A DNA stretch of 39,336 bases, taken from the NCBI GenBank assembly GCA_936924235.1, contig CAKZHN010000232.1, forward strand, positions 1 through 39,336, written 5' to 3'. This document shows positions 19,359-27,598 of this stretch, in pieces. Every line of letters begins with the position of its first letter. Position 1 is the first letter of the stretch. This stretch comes from an uncultured Rhodoplanes sp. (GTDB lineage Bacteria > Pseudomonadota > Alphaproteobacteria > Rhizobiales > Xanthobacteraceae). A program made the position numbers and the translations under genes. The notes below the pieces were generated by a model. That model worked only from the letters and a program-made list of their open reading frames with translations, was not told the origin of the DNA and did not search any database.

Positions 19359-20225
19359 TCAAGCGGCCTTCTGAGTGACAGGCCTTATCCCCAGCAGATG
19401 ACAAATCGCGTACACAAGATCGGCGCGGTTCATGGTGTAAAAATGAAAATCGGTGACGCCGCGCTCGACCAGATCGAGCACCTGCTCGGCGGCGACCGCG
19501 GCCGCGATCAGCTTTCGCGTCGCCACGTCATCGTCGAGGCCCTCGAAGCGCTCGGCGAGCCAGCGCGGCACACTGGTGCCGCAGCGCTCGGCAAAGCTCT
19601 TGGTCTGCTTGAAGTTCTGCACCGGCAGGATGCCCGGCACGATCGGGATGTAGATGCCGCGCGCGCGGACCTTGTCGAGATAATCGAAATAGCGGTCGTT
19701 CTCGAAGAAGAACTGCGTCATCGCGCGCGTCGCGCCGGCATCGACCTTGGCCTGCAGCATGTCGATATCCGCCTGCACGCTCGGGCTGTCCGGATGCTTC
19801 TCGGGATAGGCCGACACGGAGACTTCGATATCGGCGATGCGCTTGATGCCCGAGACCAGATCGGCAGCGTGCTGATAGCCGCCCGGATGCGGCGCGTATT
19901 TCGCACCGATGCCTGAGGTCGGATCGCCGCGCAGCGCCACGATGTGGCGCACGCCGGCGTCGCGATAGGCCTGGATGACGCCGTTGATCTCGTCCTTGGT
20001 GGCGGCGACGCAAGTGAGATGCGCGGCCGGCGTCAGCGCCGTCTCGTTGACGATGCGCTTCACCGTCGAATGGGTGCGCTCGCGCGTCGAGCCGCCGGCG
20101 CCGTAGGTCACCGAGACGAAATTGGGGCTGAGCGGCGCAAGCCGGCCGACCGCCTCCCAGAGGCTCTTCTCCATCTCATCGGTCTTGGGCGGAAAGAATT
20201 CGAACGAAACACGGATCGGCGCCAT
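19359..20225 (-). CDS. metF: 5,10-methylenetetrahydrofolate reductase
   Basis: This 288-aa flavoprotein is of normal family length. It reduces methylene-tetrahydrofolate to the methyl form used by MetH. Family marks are VSFEFFPPKTDEMEKSLW at the N-terminus (with the conserved Glu), VSVTYGAGGSTRERT, AHLTCV, ALRGDPTSG and GIYIPIVPGILPVQNFKQ. The start at 20225 has GGGAGG before it, and its ATG overlaps the TGA of the upstream regulator gene by one base. A longer frame to 20366 overlaps that gene and is not used. Translational coupling puts it under the same control as the regulator. Confidence 0.97.
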   Translation of the reverse strand: MAPIRVSFEFFPPKTDEMEKSLWEAVGRLAPLSPNFVSVTYGAGGSTRERTHSTVKRIVNETALTPAAHLTCVAATKDEINGVIQAYRDAGVRHIVALRGDPTSGIGAKYAPHPGGYQHAADLVSGIKRIADIEVSVSAYPEKHPDSPSVQADIDMLQAKVDAGATRAMTQFFFENDRYFDYLDKVRARGIYIPIVPGILPVQNFKQTKSFAERCGTSVPRWLAERFEGLDDDVATRKLIAAAVAAEQVLDLVERGVTDFHFYTMNRADLVYAICHLLGIRPVTQKAA

Positions 20226-21223
20226 CACGCCACCTCCCGCACTGGGGCCAGTTGGATGCGCGGGTCGCGCGCGAGCCAGAGCGACACCGCGACCTTGCCG
20301 TCGGAGCCGGGCTCCGGCGCAAGACTGCGATGCATCGTCATGTCGAGGCCCGCGGCGCTCATCCACTGCGCCACGGTCTCGGACGAAAAGCCGAGACGGC
20401 GATGCGCGTGTTCTTCGCGCAGGAATTCCAGGTCATGCGGCGCAAAGTCGATCACCAGCAGCCGGCCGGACGGCGCGAGAACGCGCGCGGCCTCGCGGAT
20501 CGCACGCGCGCCGTCTTCGAGGAAGTGCAGCACCTGATGGATGACGACCACCTCGAAGGAATTCGCCGGCACCGCGAGGTCGTAGATGTCGCCCTGCCGC
20601 ACGCTGCAATGGCGCAGGCCGGCGCGCTCGATGCGGGCGCGGGCGAGCAGCAGCATGTCGAGCGAGAGATCGACGCCGAGACCGCGATCGAGCTGCGTCC
20701 CGAACATTTCGAGGATGCGGCCGGTGCCGGTGCCGAGGTCGAGCAGCGAGCGGAACGGCTTGTCGGCGAGCGCGTCGCGGATGGCCTGCTCCACCGCCTC
20801 GTCCGGCACGTGCAGCTTGCGGATGCGGTCCCATTCGACGGCATGGGCGCGGAAATAGTCCTGCGCGGCGGCGGCGCGGGCGGCGCGGACCGCCGACAGC
20901 CGGTCGCGGTCGCGCGCGATGATCGGGTCCTTCGGATCGAGCCTCGCGATCAGCATGCGGGCGAGTTCGGCGCCGCCGCCCTGCTCGGCCAGCCGGAAGA
21001 ACGCCCAGGCGCCCTCCCGGAACCGCTCGATCAGCCCGGCCTCGACCAGGAGCTTCAAATGCCGCGAGATGCGGGGCTGGGACTGACGCAATATCTGGGT
21101 CAGGTCGGAGACCGTCAGCTCGGCCTCGGAGAGCAGCACGAGGACGCGGAGCCGCGTGTCCTCACCCGCCGCCTTGAGGGCGGCGTTGAGGGCGTCGAAC
21201 GGCAGATGCTCGGCCTCGCTCAT
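20225..21223 (-). CDS. ArsR-family regulator fused to a SAM-dependent methyltransferase (SahR-like)
   Basis: This 332-aa protein has two domains. Residues about 8-80 are an ArsR winged helix (LTVSDLTQILRQSQPRISRH, then LKLLVEAGLIERF). From about residue 145 there is a class I methyltransferase fold with the SAM-binding motif LLDLGTGTGRILEMFG (about 160-175), an acidic motif II (GLGVDLSLDML) and VVIHQVLHFLEDGARAIREA. No arsenic-type cysteine pair is visible in the helix-turn-helix. The gene heads an operon with metF and metH, and a perfect palindrome lies just upstream of its own start. This arrangement matches SahR-type regulators of methionine metabolism, which respond to S-adenosylhomocysteine. 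The methyltransferase domain may serve as the sensor. Whether it still methylates anything is unknown. Confidence 0.92.
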   Translation of the reverse strand: MSEAEHLPFDALNAALKAAGEDTRLRVLVLLSEAELTVSDLTQILRQSQPRISRHLKLLVEAGLIERFREGAWAFFRLAEQGGGAELARMLIARLDPKDPIIARDRDRLSAVRAARAAAAQDYFRAHAVEWDRIRKLHVPDEAVEQAIRDALADKPFRSLLDLGTGTGRILEMFGTQLDRGLGVDLSLDMLLLARARIERAGLRHCSVRQGDIYDLAVPANSFEVVVIHQVLHFLEDGARAIREAARVLAPSGRLLVIDFAPHDLEFLREEHAHRRLGFSSETVAQWMSAAGLDMTMHRSLAPEPGSDGKVAVSLWLARDPRIQLAPVREVA

Positions 21224-21240
21224 GGGATGTGTCCCACCAT

Positions 21241-21256
21241 ATAAAGATATCTTTAT
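21241..21256. promoter_or_regulatory. Perfect palindrome, likely SahR-like operator of the metF-metH operon
   Basis: The 16-bp sequence ATAAAGATATCTTTAT is perfectly palindromic. It lies 18 bases upstream of the regulator start codon at 21223, in an otherwise GC-rich region. It overlaps the likely -10 region on the minus strand, so bound repressor would block transcription. ArsR-family repressors typically use such AT-rich 16-18-bp palindromes, and the position supports autoregulation of the whole operon. Confidence 0.85.
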
Positions 21257-21278
21257 GCGTTGAAATAGGCGAAATCAA
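21250..21278 (-). promoter_or_regulatory. Candidate promoter of the ArsR-methyltransferase/metF/metH operon
   Basis: On the minus strand TTGATT (21278-21273) is followed after 17 bases by TAAAGA (21255-21250). The -35 is close to consensus; the -10 is weak and lies inside the palindromic operator. Read by eye only. Confidence 0.4.
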
Positions 21279-21406
21279 GTTCAGCCGGGCCTGATGGTTA
21301 CCCGGGATGAACCGGCCGCCCGCCGGTCCTATAAGGTGCCGGTCGAAACCCGGTCCGAAGCGCCCAGCCCCAAGACCAGTCCTAAGACCAGCCCCATGAG
21401 CTGCCG

Positions 21407-21910
21407 ATGAGTTCCACCCTGGACCCCAAGCCCAGCGACCTCCGCGAGGGCGAAGTCACCGTCGCCCTGCCCGGCCAGCCCGACGCCTCGGTCTATTTCA
21501 TCGGCCGCGCCCGGACCCCGTGGAAAACCCGCAAGGACTGCCCGAAGAACGCCCGGGCGGCCCGCGAGACCGGCGCGGTCTGCACCCTTGAGCTCGATCC
21601 GCGCTGGCTGCCGGCGCTCACGGACATCGAACGCTGCAGCCATCTCGTGGTGCTGTACTGGATGGACCAGGCGCGGCGCGATCTCGCGGTCCAGGTGCCC
21701 GGCCATCTCGGCAAGGGCCGCGGCACCTTTGCGCTGCGCTCGCCGGTGCGGCCCAATCCGGTCGCCATGAGCGTGGTCAAGCTCGTGAAGGTCGACGGCG
21801 CCAAGCTGGACGTGATCGCGCTCGACTGCATCGACGGCACGCCGCTGATCGATATCAAGCCCTACTACGCCTCGACAGACTCGATCCCCGACGCGGTGAC
21901 GGGCTCGTAG
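21407..21910 (+). CDS. trmO: tRNA (t6A37) N6-methyltransferase TrmO
   Basis: This 167-aa protein of the TrmO/TsaA (YaeB, UPF0066) family methylates the threonylcarbamoyl-adenosine at position 37 of tRNA-Thr, using SAM. Family marks are the N-terminal IGRARTPWKTRKDCPKN, LVVLYWMDQA, the strongly conserved RSPVRPNPVAMSVVKL, and DCIDGTPLIDIKPY. The length is typical of the short bacterial beta-barrel form; the C-terminal extension of E. coli TrmO is absent. The ATG at 21407 has only a weak GAG upstream. It is divergent from the ArsR-methyltransferase gene, so it may share the control region. Confidence 0.9.
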   Translation: MSSTLDPKPSDLREGEVTVALPGQPDASVYFIGRARTPWKTRKDCPKNARAARETGAVCTLELDPRWLPALTDIERCSHLVVLYWMDQARRDLAVQVPGHLGKGRGTFALRSPVRPNPVAMSVVKLVKVDGAKLDVIALDCIDGTPLIDIKPYYASTDSIPDAVTGS

Positions 21911-22170
21911 ATGAACTGCGCTTAGGCGGATTTCGGCGGCCGGGGCAATCATCCGTTCAGCACAAGTCGGGCTGGACTGCGGCGCAGGGCGCTCACGCAG
22001 CCGAACACAAAATCCGCGGAAACCCGCATCAGACGGCCATTCTGGCCGATCTTTCCGCAAAAGATTTAGCGATTTCTCAACGGGATAGGCGAAATTCGGG
22101 CCTGTTCCCTGGCCCGATTTGAACCTTTGGCGCGCTATCTCCGACCAATATCCAGAACGAGGGGGCCGTC

Positions 22171-22848
22171 ATGCCGCTCAACTCACTTCGCACTGTCCTG
22201 TCCGCCGCCGCGCTCGTCGCGGCCGCATCGACATCCGCTTTCGCCGGACCGTTGCCGCTGTTTCCGTTCGATCCCACGCCTTATCAGGCGCCGCGCACGG
22301 CCGCTTATGCGCCGGTCGAGACCGAAGCGCCGGCCGTCGAGGCTCCGGCCCCGACCCAGTCGCGCTTCAAGCGCCAGGTCGTGAGCTACCAGACCACCGA
22401 GGCGCCGGGCACCGTCGTGATCGACACCCCGAACACCTACCTCTATCTCGTGCTCGGCAACGGTCAGGCGCTGCGCTACGGCATCGGCGTCGGCCGCGAG
22501 GGCTTCACCTGGGCCGGCACAAAGACGGTCGAAAAGAAGGCCGAATGGCCGGACTGGCATCCGCCGCAGGAGATGCTGGAGCGCCAGCCCTATCTGCCGC
22601 GCATGATGGCCGGCGGCCCCGGTAATCCGCTCGGCGCCCGCGCCATGTACCTCTCGGGCTCGGTGTACCGCATCCACGGAACCAACGCCCCCGACACCAT
22701 CGGCCAGCGCGTGTCCTCGGGCTGCATCCGCCTGACCAACGCCGACGTGGTCGACCTCTACAACCGCGTGAAGGTCGGCGCCAAGGTCGTGGTGATGCCG
22801 ATGACCGACCACCGCCTCACCCATCGCACTGGTTTCAGCACGAACTGA
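22171..22848 (+). CDS. L,D-transpeptidase (YkuD domain), copy 1
   Basis: This 225-aa protein has a signal peptide (cut near AFA, residue 25), then a YkuD domain starting at APGTVVIDTPNTYLYLVLG. The catalytic signature is complete: His169 in RIHGTN and Cys185 in SSGCIRLTN. It also has the GIGVGREGFTW and EWPDWHPP segments of the alphaproteobacterial ErfK-like group. In the periplasm such enzymes make 3-3 cross-links in peptidoglycan or attach outer-membrane proteins to it. The ribosome binding site is GAGGGGG, five bases before the ATG. By hand alignment, 118 of 146 positions of the catalytic region match copy 2 (about 81%), so the pair is a tandem duplication. The gene ends at its own strong terminator. 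Confidence 0.95.
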   Translation: MPLNSLRTVLSAAALVAAASTSAFAGPLPLFPFDPTPYQAPRTAAYAPVETEAPAVEAPAPTQSRFKRQVVSYQTTEAPGTVVIDTPNTYLYLVLGNGQALRYGIGVGREGFTWAGTKTVEKKAEWPDWHPPQEMLERQPYLPRMMAGGPGNPLGARAMYLSGSVYRIHGTNAPDTIGQRVSSGCIRLTNADVVDLYNRVKVGAKVVVMPMTDHRLTHRTGFSTN

Positions 22849-22891
22849 TTGCCGTCTGCCCTAAGATACTCTGATCTTTCATGATGCGTGC

Positions 22892-22928
22892 AGAGCGCCG
22901 GCTGTCCCTGACAGCCGGCGCTCTTTTT
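22892..22928 (+). terminator. Strong Rho-independent terminator
   Basis: A perfect 15-bp stem (22892-22906 with 22910-22924; arm AGAGCGCCGGCTGTC) closes a 3-base loop, and the T at its end begins a run of five T (22924-22928). It ends L,D-transpeptidase copy 1 and insulates copy 2, so the two tandem genes are transcribed separately. Confidence 0.92.
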
Positions 22929-23060
22929 GTTGCAACTTTCATCACGTGTCCTTGATCGCGATTGCCGGCGCGCGGGCGCGGCCCATTTTTTATGAGGAAC
23001 CACATCGGGGCTCCGCAGTTATTGGGCCAGCTATCATCGTGTGAGCGGAGGGAGGGTATC

Positions 23061-23858
23061 ATGAGTCCTGCCGCACATTTGCGCCTCGCCATCCCGGCAT
23101 TGGCAGCAGTCATCCTTTGCAGTGCAAGTGCCACGGCGCAGCCGCTGGCGTGGAACGATCCTCAGGCCAATCCGTACCCGTTCTTCCGCGACGTGATGCC
23201 GGACGAGCAGACGGCGCCGGATCAGGCCGTGCCCGACGACGAGGTCATCCAGCAGTCGCCCGCGGTGCGCGAGCGCTTCCGCCGCCAGATGGTGTCCTAC
23301 AACACCACCGAGGCGCCGGGCACCATCATCATCGATACGCCGAACACCTATCTCTATTACGTGCTCGGCGGCGGCCGCGCGATCCGCTACGGCATCGGCG
23401 TCGGCCGCGAGGGCTTCACCTGGTCGGGCGTGCAGACCATCGCCCGCAAGCAGGAATGGCCGGACTGGCATCCGCCGGCAGAGATGATCGCGCGCCAGCC
23501 GTATCTGCCGCGCATGATGGCCGGCGGCCCCGGCAATCCGCTCGGCGCGCGGGCGATGTATCTCGGCAACTCGCTCTATCGCATCCACGGCACCAATGCG
23601 CCGGACACCATCGGCCAGCGCGTGTCGTCGGGCTGCATCCGGTTGACCAACGAGGACGTCACCGACCTGTTCAACCGCGTGACGGTCGGCAGCAAGGTGG
23701 TCGTGCTGCCGGATCGCGGACACCGCGTGCAGCCGGTCGCGAGCGCCGAGCCGCGTCCCGTCGTAAGTCCCGTGGCAGTGAACGTGCGCACCCCGGCGAC
23801 GGCGCCACAGCAGCGTTCGTCGCAGTTCGGCGCCACGTCGACCTCCCGGATCTACTGA
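23061..23858 (+). CDS. L,D-transpeptidase (YkuD domain), copy 2
   Basis: This 265-aa protein starts at the ATG at 23061, behind GGAGGGAGGG, which rules out the longer frame from 22962. A signal peptide (LAIPALAAVILCSASATAQ) and an acidic Asp/Gln/Pro spacer precede the YkuD domain, which carries His176 and Cys192 (SSGCIRLTN). The catalytic core is about 81% identical to copy 1. The distinct N-terminal spacer and the added Pro/Ala/Val/Ser-rich C-terminal tail of about 45 residues suggest different localisation or partners. Like copy 1, it has its own terminator, so the duplicates can be expressed under different conditions. Confidence 0.95.
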   Translation: MSPAAHLRLAIPALAAVILCSASATAQPLAWNDPQANPYPFFRDVMPDEQTAPDQAVPDDEVIQQSPAVRERFRRQMVSYNTTEAPGTIIIDTPNTYLYYVLGGGRAIRYGIGVGREGFTWSGVQTIARKQEWPDWHPPAEMIARQPYLPRMMAGGPGNPLGARAMYLGNSLYRIHGTNAPDTIGQRVSSGCIRLTNEDVTDLFNRVTVGSKVVVLPDRGHRVQPVASAEPRPVVSPVAVNVRTPATAPQQRSSQFGATSTSRIY

Positions 23859-23877
23859 CCACGATCCGATCCAACGA

Positions 23878-23912
23878 AATGGGCGAGGCCTTGGGCCTCG
23901 CCCATTCGTTTT
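23878..23912 (+). terminator. Rho-independent terminator after transpeptidase copy 2
   Basis: A perfect 13-bp stem (AATGGGCGAGGCC, 23878-23890, with its complement at 23894-23906) closes a 3-base loop and is followed by CGTTTTGG. The T-run is short, but the stem is very stable. Confidence 0.85.
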
Positions 23913-23984
23913 GGCGATAGCACCTCCGCATTGGCAGCCGCCGAAGCAAGCCGCTATGGTGCGGCGCTTTCGGGAGGAACGAAT

Positions 23985-24905
23985 ATGCGTATCGCAGCGA
24001 TGGCGGCCGGCGCGGTCGGCTCTTATTTCGGCGGGCGGCTCGCAGCCGCCGGCCACGACGTGTTCTTCATCGCGCGGCGCGCGCATCTCGAAGCGCTGCG
24101 CAAGAACGGCCTGAAGCTCGAAAGCGTCCACGGCGATCTGCACCTGCCGAAGGTCAACGCCACCGACGATCCCAAGGAGGTCGGCGTCGTCGACATCGTG
24201 CTGTTCGCGGTCAAGCTCTGGGACACCGAGACCGCGGCCGAGCTGGCGCGACCTCTGGTCGGTCCCAACACCCGCGTCATCACCTTGCAGAACGGCGTCG
24301 ACAGCTACGAGCGGGTCTCGTCGGTCCTCGGCAAGGAGCAGACGATTCCGGGCACGGCCTATATCGCCGCAGTCCTCGGCGGGCCGGGCGTGATGAAGCA
24401 CACCTCGAAGTTCGCGACCTTGCGCTGCGGCCGCATGGAGGGCACGCCCGATCCGAAGCTGCAAGCCTTCGTCGAGGCGGCGAAGGCCGCCAACATCGAC
24501 ATCCAGCCGCAGGACGACATGAACCGCGAGCGCTGGCAGAAGTTCATCTTCCTGTCGTCGATGGCGGGCGCGAACTGCATGACCCGCGAGCCGATCGGCA
24601 AGATCCTCGGCGATCCCGACACCCGCGCTTTCTATCGCAAGCTGATGGAAGAGTGCCTCGCGGTCGGCCAGAAGGCTGGCGCCAAGGTGCCGTCGAGCTG
24701 GGTCGACGACCGCATGACGTTTTCCGAGAACGCACCGCCCGGCATGAAGGCCTCGATGTTCCACGACCTCGAGGCGGGCAACCGGCTGGAGCTCGACTGG
24801 CTCACCGGCAAGGTGGTGTCGCTCGGCCGCGAGCTTGGCGTGCCGACGCCGGCGAGCGATGCCGTTTACGCCGCGGTGAAGCTGCACCGCATGGGCGGCG
24901 GATAG
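23985..24905 (+). CDS. 2-dehydropantoate 2-reductase family oxidoreductase (ApbA/PanE-like)
   Basis: This 306-aa protein starts at the ATG at 23985, behind GGGAGGA. It has the NADP-binding Rossmann start MRIAAMAAGAVGSYFGGRLA and family residues in order: Lys77 (AVKLWD), Asn103 (LQNGVD), the catalytic Lys186 (RWQKFIFL) and Glu269 (RLELDWLTG), matching Lys72, Asn98, Lys176 and Glu256 of E. coli PanE. The first glycine of the usual GxGxxG loop is Ala7 (A-A-G-A-V-G), which is unusual. The reaction would be NADPH reduction of ketopantoate or another 2-oxo acid. Many genomes carry several such paralogues not used for pantothenate, and no panB or panC is nearby. It is therefore named only to family level. 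Confidence 0.88.
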   Translation: MRIAAMAAGAVGSYFGGRLAAAGHDVFFIARRAHLEALRKNGLKLESVHGDLHLPKVNATDDPKEVGVVDIVLFAVKLWDTETAAELARPLVGPNTRVITLQNGVDSYERVSSVLGKEQTIPGTAYIAAVLGGPGVMKHTSKFATLRCGRMEGTPDPKLQAFVEAAKAANIDIQPQDDMNRERWQKFIFLSSMAGANCMTREPIGKILGDPDTRAFYRKLMEECLAVGQKAGAKVPSSWVDDRMTFSENAPPGMKASMFHDLEAGNRLELDWLTGKVVSLGRELGVPTPASDAVYAAVKLHRMGGG

Positions 24906-24906
24906 C

Positions 24907-25779
24907 TCAGTCCATCACCACGACGCGGGTTTCGACCGGCGCCTTGTCGTAGAACTCGGTGATGCTGTCGTTGATCAGCGCGATGCAGCCGGCCGACATG
25001 GTGCCGCCGATGCCGGCCGGCGCATTGGTGCCGTGCAGGCGATAGTCGGTGCCGAAATAGAGCGCGCGCGGGCCGAGCGGATTGTCGGCAGGTTCGCTGC
25101 TGCCGAACATGTTGCGCAACTGCCCAAAGCTGGAGTTGCTTCGGCCGGGCCATTCCTCCTTGCGCGAGATGCTGTAGAGACCGGCAGCGGTGGCGCATTC
25201 GGGGCCGACGCCGATGCCATAGCGCAGCGCCACCACGTTGGGCAGCACGATGTAGATGAAGTGCTGCGCCTTATCGACCAGGATGGTTCCGACCGGCTGG
25301 GTCGTGCGGTAGTAGACCGGCTGCTTCAGGTAGACGTAGCTCACGCCGGTCGACGTCTCGGCCTGCGCGGGTTGCTTGTCGCGGCCGATGCGCGGCCCGA
25401 AGATGATGGCTCCCAGGCCCACCGCGATCACGACACCCAGGATGGCCAGCACCGTCATCACCGGCACGAGGATGCCTCTTCGCGGCCTGGACGTTCGCGA
25501 TTCGGGAATTGCCAACTCGGGCGCTTGCGGCTCGGGCATCAGCGGCGCGCGAGCCCCATAGGCTCCGCGGCCGCCCTGCTGCGCCTCGACGCGCTCGATG
25601 GCCTGATCGAACGCTTCGAGCTCGGCATCGATCACAGGCTCGGGCAAGTGCGGCTCGAGGCCCTGGAGCCGCTCGCGCATCGCCCGGCGGGCACGGTCAT
25701 AGGTGTGACGGCGAGCTTCGACCGTGTTGGGGTCGAGCCTGCCGACCGCGCCGAGCATCACCGAATAATAGTCGGTCAT
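24907..25779 (-). CDS. Membrane-anchored L,D-transpeptidase (YkuD domain), divergent copy
   Basis: This 290-aa protein starts at MTDYYSVMLGAVGRLDPNTV. That is an N-terminal cytoplasmic motif (with ARRHTYDRARRAMRERL) seen in many Hyphomicrobiales proteins. One membrane helix follows (about 103-127, VPVMTVLAILGVVIAVGLGA), then a periplasmic YkuD domain with GTILVDKAQHFIYIVLPN. His249 (RLHGTN) and Cys265 (SAGCIALIN) are kept. The Arg normally next after SxGC[IV] is Ala267. It also lacks the EWPDWHPP segment and has EWPGRSNSS instead. It is convergent with the PanE-like gene, with one base between the stop codons. The longer frame to 26010 overlaps the DUF4403-type gene region and is not used. 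Confidence 0.9.
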   Translation of the reverse strand: MTDYYSVMLGAVGRLDPNTVEARRHTYDRARRAMRERLQGLEPHLPEPVIDAELEAFDQAIERVEAQQGGRGAYGARAPLMPEPQAPELAIPESRTSRPRRGILVPVMTVLAILGVVIAVGLGAIIFGPRIGRDKQPAQAETSTGVSYVYLKQPVYYRTTQPVGTILVDKAQHFIYIVLPNVVALRYGIGVGPECATAAGLYSISRKEEWPGRSNSSFGQLRNMFGSSEPADNPLGPRALYFGTDYRLHGTNAPAGIGGTMSAGCIALINDSITEFYDKAPVETRVVVMD

Positions 25780-26009
25780 CGGAGTCCGGCCCTGCCCCTC
25801 ACCAGCGCCTTGCCATTCCGAATACTGTCTTATACCGCCGGTAGCGACGCAACTGGCGCCCGCGCGATGGCTCGCCGGCAAGCCGTAACGCGCTGTTAAG
25901 GAACCGCAAATTCCGCTCCGATAGATTGTGGCAGGCGCCGCGCAGGCATTTTTTGGCAGCTCTTGAGGCTGCTGGCGCCGGAGCCACGGGCCAACTAAGT
26001 TTGCAGCCA

Positions 26010-27590
26010 ATGACCAGAGCGCTTCCCTTCGGACTGTCGTTGCGCGCGATCCTCCTCGGTGTGTTGATCGTCGCGGCGTTCTTTACTGGCACGCTCTGGG
26101 CGCTCAACGCGTTCTTTCCCGCCGACCCGATGCAGGAGAGCCGGCCCGATCTCGTGGCGCTGCATCCCATGGCTCCGGTGACCCGCACCTCGGTGATCGT
26201 CGCGCCGGTCGCGGTGGCCAACCTCGCGATCCGCGACATCATGGAGGCCAACGCGCCGCGCGGGCTCAACGGCAAGAACGACAATCCGCTCGCCGACCTG
26301 CTCGGCAAGGCCGATATCGGCTGGAACATCGGACGCGGCCCGATCGCCGTGAATGGCACCAGCGGCTCGCTCAACATCTCGACCACATTGAACGGCTCGC
26401 TGCGCGTCACCGGGCAGATCGCCAACCAGGGCGGCAATATCGCCGGCGCTCTCACCGGCATCCTGGGCGACAGTCTCGGCCGCAATGTCGGCCAGCTCAC
26501 CAAAGGCGTGCTCGACCAGCGCGCCGACATCCGCGGCAATGTGTTCGTGACCTCGCGGCCGCAGTTGCAGCCGAACTGGCGGATCGAGCCCAATCTGTCC
26601 GGCAGCGTCTCGATCGGCGACGGCGGCATGTCGGTCGCCGGCATCAAGATCAACGTCTCCGACCAGATCAAGCCAATGCTCGACCAGACGGTTCGCGAGC
26701 AGATCGGCAACCTCTCCGGCAGGCTGCGCAATGACCGCACGCTGGAGATCGCGGCCCGCAAGGAATGGACGCAGATGTGCCGCTCGATCCCGATCGGCCA
26801 GCCTACGCCCAACATGCCGGCGCTGTGGCTCGAGGTGCGGCCGACCAAGGCGTTTGCGGCGCAGCCGCGCATTCTGCAGGACTGGGTAATCCTCACGCTC
26901 GGCGTGCAGGCCGAGACCCGCATCGTGCCGGCCGCGACCAAGCCCGACTGCCCGTTCCCGTCGCAGCTCGAGTTCGTACAGCAGCTCGACCAGGGCGACG
27001 TCAAGATCTCGGTGCCGATCGATGCGCCGTTCACCGAAATGAACCGCATCATGGAAGCGCAGCTCAAGGGCAAGACCTTCCCGGAGACCGGCAATGCGCC
27101 GGGCCAGGTCACGGTGCTGGCGTCCAGCATGGCGGCCTCCGGCGACCGGCTGCTGATCTCGCTGCGTGTGAAGGCAAAGGAAACCAAGAGCTGGTTCGGG
27201 CTCGGCGCCGAAGCCACCGTGCACATCTGGGGCAAGCCGGTGCTCGACACCGAGAAGCAGATGATGCGGCTCACCGACATCACGCTCGACGTGAAGTCGG
27301 ATGCGGCGTTCGGCGTCCTCGGCGCGGCAGCCCGCGCCGCCATCCCCTATCTGCAGAAGTCGCTCGCCGACAATGCGGTGGTCGATCTCAAGCCCTTGTC
27401 TGCGAACGCCAGGAAGAGCATCGAGGCCGCGATCAAGGATTTCCAGACGCCGGTCGAGGGCGTCGAGGTCGAGGCCTCGGTCAAGGACCTGCGGCTCGTC
27501 GGCATCGAATTCGATTCAACGACGCTGCGCGTGATTGCCGAGGCCCAAGGCACCGCCCGCGCTTTGGTGCGCAAGATCGCGCTACAATAA
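26010..27590 (+). CDS. DUF4403-type membrane-anchored protein
   Basis: This 526-aa protein starts at the ATG at 26010 (MTRALPFGLSLRAILLGVLI). One N-terminal membrane helix (AILLGVLIVAAFFTGTLWAL) is followed by a long beta-rich periplasmic region. It has repeated alternating segments such as SVIVAPVAVANLAIRDIMEA, SGSLNISTTLNGSLRVTGQI and LTLGVQAETRIVPAA. It ends with an ATVHIWGKPVLDTEKQMMRL module and a helical tail. This pattern resembles DUF4403, whose members have TULIP-like lipid-binding features, and is consistent with lipid or envelope binding; no catalytic motif is seen. A TTG at 25926 would extend it but adds an unlikely segment. It converges with the O-GlcNAc-transferase-like gene, ending nine bases from it. 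Confidence 0.8.
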   Translation: MTRALPFGLSLRAILLGVLIVAAFFTGTLWALNAFFPADPMQESRPDLVALHPMAPVTRTSVIVAPVAVANLAIRDIMEANAPRGLNGKNDNPLADLLGKADIGWNIGRGPIAVNGTSGSLNISTTLNGSLRVTGQIANQGGNIAGALTGILGDSLGRNVGQLTKGVLDQRADIRGNVFVTSRPQLQPNWRIEPNLSGSVSIGDGGMSVAGIKINVSDQIKPMLDQTVREQIGNLSGRLRNDRTLEIAARKEWTQMCRSIPIGQPTPNMPALWLEVRPTKAFAAQPRILQDWVILTLGVQAETRIVPAATKPDCPFPSQLEFVQQLDQGDVKISVPIDAPFTEMNRIMEAQLKGKTFPETGNAPGQVTVLASSMAASGDRLLISLRVKAKETKSWFGLGAEATVHIWGKPVLDTEKQMMRLTDITLDVKSDAAFGVLGAAARAAIPYLQKSLADNAVVDLKPLSANARKSIEAAIKDFQTPVEGVEVEASVKDLRLVGIEFDSTTLRVIAEAQGTARALVRKIALQ

Positions 27591-27598
27591 CTGACAGC

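Noticed and set aside
23034..24887. A 617-codon open frame on the minus strand
   Set aside because: It lies across transpeptidase copy 2, its terminator and the PanE-like gene; its composition is that of a shadow.
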